18,970 bases of DNA from Jimgerdemannia flammicorona (taxonomy: Eukaryota > Mucoromycota > Endogonomycetes > Endogonales > Endogonaceae), in NCBI GenBank assembly GCA_003990745.1, contig RBNI01002287.1, forward strand, positions 1 to 18,970, in the 5' to 3' direction. Below the pieces are notes generated by a model. That model did no database searches, was not told where the DNA came from, and saw only the letters and a program-made list of their open reading frames with translations. Positions 1 through 9,908 of this stretch are shown here, piece after piece; within the stretch, counting starts at the first letter, position 1, and the number at the start of each line of letters is the position of its first letter. The position numbers and the translations under genes were made by a program.

Positions 1-1260
1 CTCATAGTTCCACAGATTTTTATTGGAAGAGAACCTAGACTATATAGGCCAAAACTCTCCCCCACCACCCACCGAATAATATCCCCCCATTAACCTAGGC
101 TACTAAATTGTCTAGTAGTCCCACTGCTCTAGCTATGCCTGTTAAATACTGGCTATATCAACCTCCACAACATAGACTAGACTTGTCTACTCACCAGAGC
201 TGGATCATTATTTACACATGAGAGCACACCTATACGTCAGATCTAGCAGCACCAGGACTGAATAAAGAATAGCCCCCTGAACCCCAAAAGAAAGTCTGAG
301 ACAAAGAAAAAAACCCCCCAACCAACCAACAAAGAGCAAAGTAGATTCAAAGCAGGTGAGTAAAAGACTTACACACAGCACCTTCCTCAAAGGACTTACA
401 CATGGGCTAGGGCCTGAAAAGACCCCACTCCCACTCTCTGAGCCTGCAGGCCTTGATCACATTGCTGTGTCAGCTCCCAGTTCCAGTCAGGTACTGCCAA
501 ATGAGGAAGGCCCCACTCTCCAAGCCTGCAGGTCTTGATCACGTTGCTGTATCAGCTCCCAGTTCTAGTTGGATACAGCCAGGATGCCAGTCCCTGCACC
601 ACCCCACCCCCCACCAGCCAATCGAAAGGCCCCACCAAAATATTGTCTGCCTCAGCCCCAATGATCACCCCAACCTGGCACTCTACTGGTTCACTATTAT
701 CACTCATCCTCCTATCTGTGACAGCCATCTCCCATCCCATCCTGACAATATCCAAAAAACAGTCACCTATGCCAGAACTGTGCTCGCCAGAAAGCTTGTC
801 AAAGCCAGAGGGCCCCACTACAGACACTGAGGACCTGTAGGTAACCTACACTGAGCACTTGATGCCCAAGGTCGGCTGACTCCCTACGTAACCCATGATA
901 CACCGAGACATTACCTTGTTGATAACAGCAAAAGGAAGAAGGTGCCGCACCAAAATGGATGCACTCCAGATGCAGCCGAAGGCATCAGAAACCACGAAAA
1001 AGTAGAGAAGACACCAATCTGATACTGATAAAGGAGCAACTTATCACTATTGCCCTCCTCCCACCATGTCCATACAGGTACAGCAAACCAACCTGAGGTA
1101 GAGGGGATAATAATAGGGGAAAGGGGACTTGGAAGGTTGCCTACCAAACCTTGTGACTGGTAAGGTAGTGGAGAAAGGAGTCTATTGCCACGTTGTATGT
1201 AGCATCGCATGTATTGTTGTCGCATGTATATTGTCACATGCTTTGTTGCATGCTTTATCA
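1..1260. repeat. Repeat-rich segment, possibly old retroelement
   Basis: No gene can be supported here. The first 900 bases hold a near-tandem 82-bp duplication and short repeated words such as GACTTACACA (twice between 367 and 402). Two minus-strand open stretches exist (827-552 and 1261-911) with no domain I recognise. The minus strand near 960-945 reads TTTTGGTGCGGCACC, which superficially resembles the region after an LTR, but I found neither paired LTRs nor any gag, protease, reverse transcriptase or integrase motif. A retroelement origin is therefore only a guess. Confidence 0.3.
430..582. repeat. Imperfect tandem duplication, 82-bp period
   Basis: The block starting CCCACTCTCTGAGCCTGCAG at 430 recurs as CCCACTCTCCAAGCCTGCAG at 512. 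Both continue through CTTGATCAC.TTGCTGT.TCAGCTCCCAGTTC. The first 59 positions or so differ by only a few, mostly transitions, and similarity fades by about 500 and 582. Confidence 0.85.
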
Positions 1261-1264
1261 TATG
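1194..1264. repeat. Short degenerate repeats around GCATG
   Basis: Four to five loose copies of a 12-15 bp unit built on GCATGTATTGT, GCATGTATATTGTCACATG and TTGCATGC lie end to end. Each has a CATG core with TTGT between. This may be a decayed minisatellite or a binding-site cluster; nothing in the sequence decides which. Confidence 0.5.
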
Positions 1265-1482
1265 CTTAGTATCCAGTGACGATTTTTTCTTTTTTGATAT
1301 TGTACAACTGTATTTCGTAATCTTTTTATTTGATAAGTATTATAGATTTTGTTTATATCTATTGCGATTGTGTGCGGGAGCGATGCTTGCAATGGAAAGT
1401 TGCAGCTTCGAAGGAGCGTGGCGATCTTCATTGTGCATCGTAATTATCACATGCTGAGCGATCGCTCGAGCTGATCCCGTGA

Positions 1483-1485
<3 letters not shown>

Positions 1486-1530
<45 letters not shown>
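1486..1530. repeat. Poly(T) tract, 45 bases
   Basis: An uninterrupted run of 45 T lies about 280 bp beyond the stop codon of the minus-strand 3D-domain gene. It reads as poly(A) on that gene's strand. That fits a retroposed poly(A) tail or slippage expansion, but no retroposon body or target duplication is evident. Confidence 0.95.
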
Positions 1531-1531
<1 letters not shown>

Positions 1532-1812
1532 ATATTTGATCTTATCAAAGATTTTTGAGTGGCCGATCTATTTCCCCCAAATATGAAATATCGCCCAAAT
1601 ATGTTTACTATTGCATGTCTAAAGCCGACTTTGCCAAAATAAAAGAAAGGACTAATTGTTGTAGTCGAGTCTATCTTAAGGTTAAGGTTGTAGAAGGTGG
1701 TAAAGCATATCGTTGGAAGTGAGATTTCTCGATTTACAATTACAGTTTTGCACAAATACATTTTCATTGAACGTCTATCTTATGAAAGGAATTGTTCCTA
1801 GATGGCGACTAT

Positions 1813-2457
1813 TTATTTAAGATACTTTAGGAGCTTGCACTTTCCACCTGCATAAATGTCGACCTTGGTGATGCGATGAGAACGATCCAAACTATGGTAA
1901 TAATCGACTGACATAACAAAGAAGTCAATGTGCCTTTTGCTGAACGACCACGATTTGTCTTCGACCTCCAAGCAACCGTTGTGACGCAACTTCGTGCCCG
2001 GCAGCTTCCACCCGTCCAATTGCGGGACGTAGATCTTGCTACCCTTCTTGAGGTCGTTGGCTGCGATGGAGATGAACGGTTTGAGAGCGGTGCCGGAGGC
2101 TGGAATGACCGATAAGAATGGGAATACCGCGTTAGTTTGATGCTACGCGTGAATCCGTTCCAATAAACGCGAGTTCACTCAACCCTCCCAAATAATAACA
2201 AATAGGAGAAGTGCACGTACAGGTCAGACCGAAGGGAAACTTCTTCTTATCCAAGACCTCAAAGCATTTGAAACCTTTGCAACTGCAATCACCGAGATTG
2301 ACGATCGATTTCCCGACGAAACCAGATCCTTCCATCTTCAATGCATTAGCGTATTTCTTGTTCACCTTGGCGATATTCTTCCCCTTGCACGACTTGACCC
2401 ACGTATCAACCTTTCCACCTTTGTAATCCTTTTGCTGTGCGAGCCAGTAGTAGGTGC

Positions 2458-2491
<34 letters not shown>

Positions 2492-2877
2492 AAAGAGTAT
2501 GCGTAAATACGACCGGATCAGACAGGGTAACTGGAAAAAATGGATTATTCTAAATCCACAGAAGTTTGGGATTGTTGTAGTACTTACAATGCAGATTTAC
2601 GCTGGAGAAGCTTGCCACGACCCTTATAGAGAGCGCGGCGTTCGAAATGATGGGTTGTTCCGTTTAGGATATCTTCTTCGGCGAAAGTGTCGAAGTCATC
2701 ATCCAACTCTTCCTCGTACATAAGGTCATATTCCGACAAGTTGGCATTAGGATACTGGTCATCGGCGGATTGCTCGACGAGATCAGGATCGGTGGTGTTG
2801 TAGGGAACTGCGGGAACAAGTTGCGCCAATAAGAGGACGGAGACGAGAGTAAGGACGAGGAAGGATTTCCGGGCCAT
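1813..2877 (-). CDS. Secreted protein with 3D/double-psi barrel domain
   Basis: Three exons join in frame: 2877-2588, 2456-2221 and 2099-1813, giving 270 aa. Introns are 131 nt (GTAAGT donor) and 121 nt (GTACGT donor). Residues 1-24 form a signal peptide (basic start, leucine/valine core, then AVP). An acidic propeptide-like stretch with sequons NTT, NLS and NGT follows, then dibasic sites (RR, QRK) suited to Kex2 cleavage before TYYWLAQQKDY at about 98. The C-terminal domain contains GDCSCKGFKCFE, AANDLKKGSKIYVPQLDG and HNGCLEVEDKSWSFSKRHID. This matches the fungal secreted 3D/RlpA-like family, whose three aspartates sit in AxD, (A)DD and IDxF. All three aspartates appear present, but the usual glycine-rich loop after the second is replaced by a serine/tryptophan-rich one. 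A cell-wall role is inferred; catalysis is uncertain. The TATA box is 133 bp upstream, and an AATAAA (1817-1812) overlaps the stop. Confidence 0.87.
2458..2494. repeat. T14-A23 self-complementary tract in intron 1
   Basis: Fourteen T are followed directly by 23 A on the plus strand, inside intron 1 of the 3D-domain gene. On the gene strand this is T23A14, and the splice acceptor AG (2458-2457) uses the last A of the run. The in-frame junction to TYYWLAQQ requires this acceptor. The later CAG at about 2435 would shift the frame. Confidence 0.85.
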
Positions 2878-3009
2878 AATGTTAATTGACGCCTTGACTG
2901 AAATGGTTGAAGCGGTAAGACGATGAAGGCAACCGGCTCTTTGTTGAAGGAGCGGAGGGGAGGCTGTTTTCGAGTCGGTTTGGCTGGATAGAAAGTATCC
3001 TCATACTCA

Positions 3010-3017
3010 CTTATATA
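3010..3017 (-). promoter_or_regulatory. TATA box of the 3D-domain gene
   Basis: The minus strand reads TATATAAG, 133 bp upstream of the start codon at 2877. A pyrimidine-rich leader lies between. Spacing and sequence fit a fungal core promoter; no transcript evidence is available. Confidence 0.6.
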
Positions 3018-3740
3018 TCCTTTTCGGTCAAGACGTCTTTGTCAAGAATCCAATGTCGCACAACGTGGCAAATGATGGAAATTCCGTCACTTCTTGCATT
3101 TCGCCTCCGTATCTGCGTGCGGAGCTCTGCTCATGGACAGCGGCCAACTAGAGGCCTCGGCACTGGGGACAAACGGTCGGAGTCACCACGGAAAGGCTCA
3201 TTACTTTCCACCCTAATTCCTTTAATTTGTTGTAATCGAATGAAATTGCAGCAGGGGCATTCGATGCTAAACTTTTCTGGGACTTCTTGGGAATTGACGG
3301 CTTGCCGCGTGCGCGGTTCCTGGAGGAACCTTTATACTGGGTCTGGAAACTGTGGAAGGATTTAACGTTCACATAACTTTTACGCGAGACGAACTACCGT
3401 CTATGGGTCTTTGATCTGTGCACACCTCGATCGAGTGTTCTTAATGCTATTCAAACCATGAAATCGCTAGCCTCCTTGTTTGTTTGAACGCATGCTTAAC
3501 GAGAAAGTGTATGCCGAAGCAACAGCAAGAACATGCTGAGATGGCCAATGTGAATTAAACGTAGGATGTTCTAGAGTGCAAATTTACGAACTCCATATCG
3601 AAGCGTAGCGTAACCTTTTCCCTACCACAAAACCAAGGTATCTGGCTTAGTAAGAGGATGGCGTAATATAGGCCGTTGGGCCGCGCTATTAACTCTTGTC
3701 CTCTTCTTAACACCTGGCCTCATACTATATTAGTTCTTCC

Positions 3741-3766
3741 TTTTTTTTTTTTTTTTTTTTTTTTTT
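3741..3766. repeat. Poly(T) tract, 26 bases
   Basis: Uninterrupted T26 in intergenic DNA, followed by a pyrimidine-rich segment. It has no clear link to a gene. Confidence 0.95.
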
Positions 3767-5982
3767 ATTTCCCCACCCCTACTTCGCCTATTGGTACTAT
3801 GAAGTATCTTGTCTCAATATTCCTGCCAGTGAGCGTTATTCGGCACGGTCAAGCAGAGGTTAAACTAAGGTCTAGATTCATCCCGCGGAAACGCAAAAGC
3901 TCGACAAACTAAGATACAGGGAGAAACAGAAAGAGGTTTATCATCACTATATTCAAAGCACAGCATTATCGATTTGCTATGATGTATGCGAAACGAGCTG
4001 TAATGGCAATCTAAGTTATGAGATCTTCGTGCAGAACTATTAATATTTATGAGCAGAGGACTAACGGAAGTTAGCAATATCCATCCGAAAAATTCCGTGA
4101 TGTTCGGCGCACTGTATCGGTGATGCAAGTAGAAAGGAAAGTGAAGTGACAATTTGTAAAGCTTTAGTGCTTTTTATTTTGCTTTATTTTGTCATTTTAT
4201 TGAAAAGGAAGAGTAGAGGACACAAGCAGACAAAACACGGGAGGGTGAGCGGGGTCAAAAGACCAAAAGCTTATAGCAGAAAGGAGTTCAAGACAGAACG
4301 CGCTCGCGCTCGGGTACTCAACGAAGTACGCCCGAAAGCGACGACATAGGAGGAGTCGATGAAACCCCACAACGTCGCGATCAACGAAAGCGATGTTCAT
4401 CACCTTGAATGGAGGCCGGGAAGCCATAGAAAAAGAGGAGACGGAAAAAATCACCAAAAGTAAATGTGGCGAGCGCAATAATGGACATCAGCTAGCGTAG
4501 GCAACGGGGGCATTCGGGCACCCTGTGCAACTGTCCCGAGCAAACAGGCTGTAAAGGCACGGGGTCTGGAAGAGATGGGAAGAGATCGGCAGCGGATGAA
4601 GGCACGCCATGCGTGGGCGCCGAGGGCGGGGAAGATTCAAGCTCCATAGGGAAGGACACCGCGGCTAGGGATATCGGGGGTCTGTGATATATTAGGCACT
4701 GAAGGCTACACGCCGGACGACGAGTGGCGGAAAAGCGGGTCGATTTCGATCATGACAGGATTAAGGGAGACAAGCCCCTTGTCGTAACATCAGACCGGAA
4801 GGGAGTGAGCTGGAAGGCGTGAGAAGCGGGAAAAGCCATCGTAAAGCTTTGAAGAATACGATGCAGCTCTTGTTAGGTAATTATCCTCTTCCTTATTACT
4901 GCATGTCGTAACTTAGCTATGGATTTCAGGATCCAAGGCATTCCAGAAAGAACTAAATTGGCGCCACTTTACCCTGTTGCCACGTTAGAGCCCTGGTGGC
5001 AATAGGCATGTGCTTTTGACCATAGAGATGTGAGCTTGGGACCAAAAAGGCTATGGTTGACGGGAAAGGGTGCAGCGGCAGTTATTTCCGGAAAACCGGA
5101 TGCCTGAGGATACTCGCTATGGAGGATTCGTCTGTATCCAATGGCTAATATCAACATTCCGTCTCCTACCGTGTCTTGCCTGAGTTTTCTCGCCCGGATC
5201 GGCGATCGCGGGGGACTCTTTATATACCACAGTTAAAATTTGCTCTGCATGGATATATATATATACCAAAGGGGTTCCGGATTGGGAAGAGGTTTGTTAT
5301 GACGCGGAAGTTCTCGTGTGTCGTGATCCGACCTGTTGTCACAAGCTGGCAACAACGGGATGTTCAGATGGAATGTTAAACATTTTGATCCAATTAATGC
5401 TCGTCTCGCCAAATACAACAACGTGCTAAAATCCTCCTATTTATCAACCATCCAGGGGCGGTCGTATTTGGCCCCAACGAAATTGTTCATACAAGACCCC
5501 CCCACTTTGGTATGTTACGCCTCAAATCTGATTGGCCATAATCAGTGTGATGTGATGTTTTTGCAACTGAGACCATAGCCACCTTTTTTCGTTCTGATCG
5601 GCTGGCTTGGCCCTTAGCCATTTCCTTTTCCCCACGCTTCCGTGTGGCTGTTTCTACCTGGAGTTTTTTTTTTTTTTTGGTCGCGTAATCTCCAGGTACG
5701 TCCAGGCGGCGGCCTTTGTTGACGAGTTATGACACTAGGAGAAACGCAGGGTAACAGGCCATCCGAAACGACATTCAAGACCTACGTCATGGACTGCGTA
5801 GTATTCCAATCCGCATGTGCTTTTCTAAGCTACAATGCATTATGGAAGAAAAGAATGACGCAATGGAAGCATGAAAGTATGTGTACATACACTTGGATTG
5901 CAGCGCTTCCTAGGGGCGTAAGCTTGATTAACGAGTGGCTTTGTTCGGCTTTCAAGTATTTATTGCACACAAACACAAAGAC

Positions 5983-5999
5983 TTTTTTTTTTTTTTTTT
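5983..5999. repeat. Poly(T) tract, 17 bases
   Basis: Uninterrupted T17 about 430 bp upstream of the start codon at 6431, and about 65 bp before the inverted repeat at 6066-6118. Confidence 0.9.
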
Positions 6000-6065
6000 C
6001 TCACGGCTTTTGAAATTTCGGATGGGTGTCACGGATAGATCGAGGCACGGGAACGAGGACTGGGT

Positions 6066-6118
6066 AACGTGCAGGCTACCCCACAAACCTCCGCCGTACG
6101 ACGGGGGACCTGCACGTT
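6066..6118. repeat. Perfect 10-bp inverted repeat, nested hairpin
   Basis: AACGTGCAGG (6066-6075) is exactly complementary to CCTGCACGTT (6109-6118). Inside, CCCC (6079-6082) can pair with a GGGG run (6104-6107), and CCGT/ACGG (around 6094-6104) offers an alternative inner stem. The structure sits about 315 bp upstream of the start at 6431 and could be a dimeric regulator site, a cruciform or an RNA hairpin. Confidence 0.6.
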
Positions 6119-6430
6119 TCGGAACTATCGGCCTGACGGCGAGGGCCATTGGGCGGAATTTAAGAATACTCGTATACAGCATGAATCTTTTTTTTTAATA
6201 TATACAAGGTCAAAGTGGGAGGCAACCCCGTTCTTTCTTGCTCTCCTTCTCGCAAACCGGATGGACGACGCTACTTTAACCCTTTCCGAATTCCAAATGC
6301 TTAAGCTGGACACTCCATACGGTATCTGACCCTTTCTCTACCTATTCTGTACAGCTCAAACCCTTACAGCTCGAACCGCCGCAGCTCACACTCTGCCCTT
6401 TGATACCCTTCAGAAAATAAAACGCTTGCC

Positions 6431-7409
6431 ATGGGCCAGGATTCCATGCAAATACCCACCGCGAAGGTCCAGGGGCCGCTGTCTCCTCTTTCCGAACCGG
6501 AGAGTAGTGCCGATGACTACTTCTCTTCCGACGACGATTCCACCCTGTCTGACCCCTTCACAGCCACACTCAACGCCGCCTGCCCCTCGGGTGTCGACAA
6601 TGTCGCCGTGCCGAACCTCGCCGAAACGCTCGCCCGCTTCCAGCGCGAAATGGAGGACCGCGGGAACGCGCGGATATCCTCTTACAGAAACACGTACTTC
6701 TTTGACGGCGGGAGCCGATTCATTTCGGTAGGTATCCCGTCACCTCATTTTTACTGACCGGTCCCGCTGAGCGGAACAAAGTTGCACTTATTCACGACCT
6801 GTCATTGAACACATCCAGCTTCCAACTTTGGGTAATTCGAATACCAAGGCCGCGTCCCAGATCTCCAGGACCTTTGAGGAATGGCTTGAGAGAAAGATCT
6901 ACGCTCACGACGAGCCTGACACCGTGCCCATCCTCGAGGAATCGGTCGAGGTGTCTGCGGCAGAGATTATGGGCAAACTCAAAAGCAAAGGTATATGCTC
7001 GATTTCCTTTTTTCCTTTTTTCCTTTTTTTTTTTCCTTTTTTTCGCAACAGGTGAACACCAATCTCACCATCCGCGTCCTTCTACCCCTGCCCAGCCACC
7101 AAAATCTTCAGCGGTCTCACCCAGGTCATGATCAGGATTCGTGCCGGCCACATCTATAACTACCAGAACTCGACCAACTCGTGGTCCGAATCCGAGGATG
7201 ACCGCATGATTCTCGACGACTCGACGGAGGACTTCTTCCAGCAGTTCCCCCTCTTCGTCGAGGTCGTCATCAAAGTCAAACCCTCCGAGTCCCACCACAA
7301 CCCCTCCACCCATCTCCTCCTCACCGTCGAGAACGCCGGCATAAACCCCGCTAGGCCATTCATGATACTCGAGGAGATGGACCCAGTAGCCGCTGGCGGA
7401 CGTGCATAA
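6431..7409 (+). CDS. Acidic protein of unknown function
   Basis: Three exons join in frame: 6431-6727, 6819-6990 and 7096-7409, giving 260 aa. Introns are 91 nt (GTAGGT...CCAG) and 105 nt (GTATAT...CCCAG, with a T-rich body). The start has a good context (GCCATGG). The N-terminal 50 residues are rich in Ser, Asp and Glu (DDYFSSDDDSTLSD) and likely disordered. From about 70 come LAETLARFQREMEDRG and SYRNTYFFDGGSRFIS; exon 2 adds ASQISRTFEEWLERKIYAHD; exon 3 gives IFSGLTQVMIRIRAGHIYNY and FPLFVEVVIKVKPSESHH. No signal peptide, membrane helix or known motif is visible. Continuous frame across both junctions and compositionally regular protein argue for a real gene. For exon 3, AGs at 7050-7051 and 7110-7111 both lead to early stops; the one at 7094-7095 preserves the frame. 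I do not recognise the family, and a lineage-restricted protein is likely. Confidence 0.75.
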
Positions 7410-7451
7410 TTCATCCAGCTGAAACGGGATTGCTCGCTTTTTTTGTGGCAG

Positions 7452-7475
7452 TATTTTGGTATTTTGGTATTTTGG
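7452..7475. repeat. Three exact copies of an 8-bp unit
   Basis: TATTTTGG is repeated three times without error, 43 bp after the stop codon at 7409, probably within the 3' untranslated region. Confidence 0.9.
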
Positions 7476-7699
7476 ATAGCCAAAGCTAAAATGAACATTG
7501 AACACTACATTCATTTAAATTCATTACACGCACATCCGTATGCTATTAGACATTCTCTTCTCCTCTTCATTTGCTGATCGCCACATTCCGTCTAGACTCC
7601 GTTCCTTCGTCATCTCGTGTCATTCTCCACCCCTGTCATCTATAATGTATAATAACCTATCAGCATCACCGAAAAATATCAAAACACTTGCTTATTGCA

Positions 7700-8014
7700 T
7701 CACTGCTTGATCTGGTAAAGCTCGGTTTTTGGATGAACGTTTTGACGCATTTGTACATAATATCCATCAAATATAGACATCGGGCAACCACAGTAGGACA
7801 ACCGGGTTGTGAAATGTCCAATGTCCGCCAGAACCAAACCGCGAAATGTGCTATCGATGTGTCTGTCAAAATTCGCGAACCCTGTGCTGCCTTCCAAAAT
7901 TTCGCCACTAGCCGTACTAAGTCGCTCGAGCGTCGAACCGCGGACCGCTGGCGCGATCACGACCGGTCCCGTATACAAGCGTCGAGGCTCGCAATCAAGA
8001 TCCGAAAGCGCGTC
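7700..8014 (-). pseudogene. Antisense open segment, possible exon fossil
   Basis: One minus-strand frame stays open from just after a TGA near 8017 down to about 7700. It reads PDALSDLDCEPRRLYTGP, then VVIAPAVRGSTLERLSTAS, then FANFDRHIDSTFRGLVLADI and LSYCGCPMSIFDG. The composition is protein-like, with no low complexity. No ATG opens it, I found no flanking exons, and I cannot name a family. The opposite strand is also open over much of this stretch, which weakens the case. Confidence 0.25.
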
Positions 8015-8019
8015 CGGTC

Positions 8020-9908
8020 ATGGCGATCTTTGGCTCGATCCGGCACACAACCTTTGGGGTCGGCGTTATAGCAATGGTCATGTGTACGTATCCCGGGTGG
8101 ACCCCGAGCCTCGTGGGCTTCGAGTTATGCCCGACATGAGGTTGCGCGCAACCGTTCTTGTCGGGTAGATGCGCCTCCAGTGAGATGGGGCGCAAGTTGA
8201 TGTGACATGGGGTACACACTTCCTATGAGCGGTTGTCACCTCCATGATGGAACTTTATGCAGGTTAACTAATGCAGGTATTTTTGTAATTGTGTCATCCG
8301 CCCTCAAGGTTGCGAGTATCCCGATCATTTCTCTGCCCAATGCGTCGTGACGTCACCAACTTTGCTGACAGTCCCTGACCCCAAAAACCAAGGCGTCGCG
8401 AAACGAGGACTTGGCTCACTTGTGACCAAAACATCATTGACAATAGAACCTCGAGCCGCACCGTTGGCACCTCTAGCGAAACCAAGCGCCCATTAATGCT
8501 CGAACTGCGACACCCGTCGCTTGCAATTCTATCGAGACCCTGCCTCACCCAAATTGTCCCTTTGCGTAGAAATTTGGATCATGAAGAGTGCCATAGCACT
8601 AACTAAAATACACTAAATTAAAATACTTATTCTCAAATCCATTTGATTATTTTGATTTCCTAGACTCGTTGCCCGTAAAACTTTCTTCCTAATCCACTCC
8701 GGAACTCTAGACCATCACGTTTTTCAAGTGGCCTTCGTTAGACCGAGTCTTCGGCTTATTCCACACGTTTTCCTATCTAGCACAAAGTTCCTCCAAAGCC
8801 ACCTGAGCGAGGTCGGGCCAATTTGCCTCTGTTGTACGACCCGCCATTTATCCATTTAGGATCCTGCACAACCTTTGGAAATGGACCATAGCAACATCGC
8901 TTTCTAGATCCTCCACCATACGCCTATCGGATGGCACAAATAGAAGCTATAGGTGCCTTAAAACGTGCACTGAGGAGATGCACGGATGGTGCATAGAACC
9001 AGGATTTCTTTGAATTTTCCTCTGGACTTGACGCCGACGAAATTACACACATTCATTTATCCAAACATCTTGTTCTGTTGTCCATACTAATATGAACCTC
9101 CACCGCGCCTCAGACTAGGAATCTGCTCGGTTGATGTGTCAGGAGGTATCACCAGTGATGTTTGTATGGTGGGTTGATGTGGCTCAGTAAGAATGTGGTG
9201 CAAGTTCATGTCCGTCATGGCGTTATCATGGGACTGGTTCGTGTAAATTGCTCATTAACTCATGACTCTGATTTCAATTGGGTCGACGATTTTTATCATG
9301 CTTTGCCGCTCTTAGAACACAGTCTGGTTCGCTTTCACAATGGGTTAAGATGGTAGTGTAAAAGATCGCGACGCCCTTGATAAGGAACATCCCGGAAATT
9401 ATCTGCCTCCCGTGTATAGATCCAACATCTTTTTTTTCTTTCCCTTAATTTTCACATTGGGCAACCTCTCGATTCACGTATCCCCACAAAAATAACATAA
9501 AAAAAAAAAGGGAGGGGGGGGGAAAGGAAATAGTCCAATGGTGGAATGATGTAAAACGGTAAAATTGCACCTCAAAAAATATACATTTAAAACGATGTTC
9601 AAACTTTCACGCTCGGAACGACTTATGGAACGTCGTTTAAGGAGACAGAAGACCACTGTAGCAAAAGTACGCCATCATCTTGCGGCGCATGGAGACAACA
9701 TGCTTTTGATAAGACAATTTTCTGCGGGGTCCGACGGGTTGAGGTAATAAATACAAAGGGCAATCAAAATCATAGTCCACGTCAAAAACCCCCAATGGCT
9801 ACATAGACACCAGCATTCAGCATGAGCCACTGCGCTTCCCAGCGTCAGTCGCTCAAACCTCCGAGCTTGTAAGTCATGTGTTGCACTTGCCCGAAGCATA
9901 TCCTTCAA
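8020..9908. other. Intergenic, no supported gene
   Basis: Open frames are short (60-90 codons) and unconvincing. A perfect TGACGTCA palindrome, the consensus of CRE-binding bZIP factors, is at 8348-8355 but is not near a gene start. An A-rich then G-rich stretch lies at about 9500-9525. The part next to 9909 should include the 3' untranslated region of the minus-strand membrane gene, though no AATAAA is evident. Confidence 0.5.

Larger units (their letters stand above)
3018..6065. other. Intergenic, no supported gene
   Basis: Only short open frames of 60-108 codons occur, overlapping on both strands, without recognisable domains or consistent splice sites. The best is a minus-strand frame at 3372-3148 ending near CPQC, but it has no partner exon. 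Poly(T) runs lie at 3741-3766 (26 T) and 5664-5678 (15 T), and an (AT)n stretch at 5253-5266. The part from about 4240 to 4850 is purine-rich on the plus strand. Confidence 0.6.

Noticed and set aside
945..1261. LTR and primer-binding site of a retrotransposon
   Set aside because: No paired LTR, target duplication or retroelement protein motif was seen; only a loose resemblance of composition.
1486..1530. Poly(T) as an RNA polymerase III terminator
   Set aside because: No tRNA-like, A-box or B-box sequence precedes it, and the run is far longer than needed.
3148..3372. 74-codon minus-strand ORF ending CPQCRGL
   Set aside because: It lacks a partner exon and a known motif, and its length is ordinary for chance.
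7050..7111. Alternative acceptors for exon 3 of the gene starting at 6431
   Set aside because: AG at 7050-7051 and at 7110-7111 both lead to early stops in the required phase, while 7094-7095 opens the long frame.
7065..7514. 149-codon minus-strand ORF
   Set aside because: It lies opposite exon 3 of the plus-strand gene, whose frame joins cleanly to two other exons.
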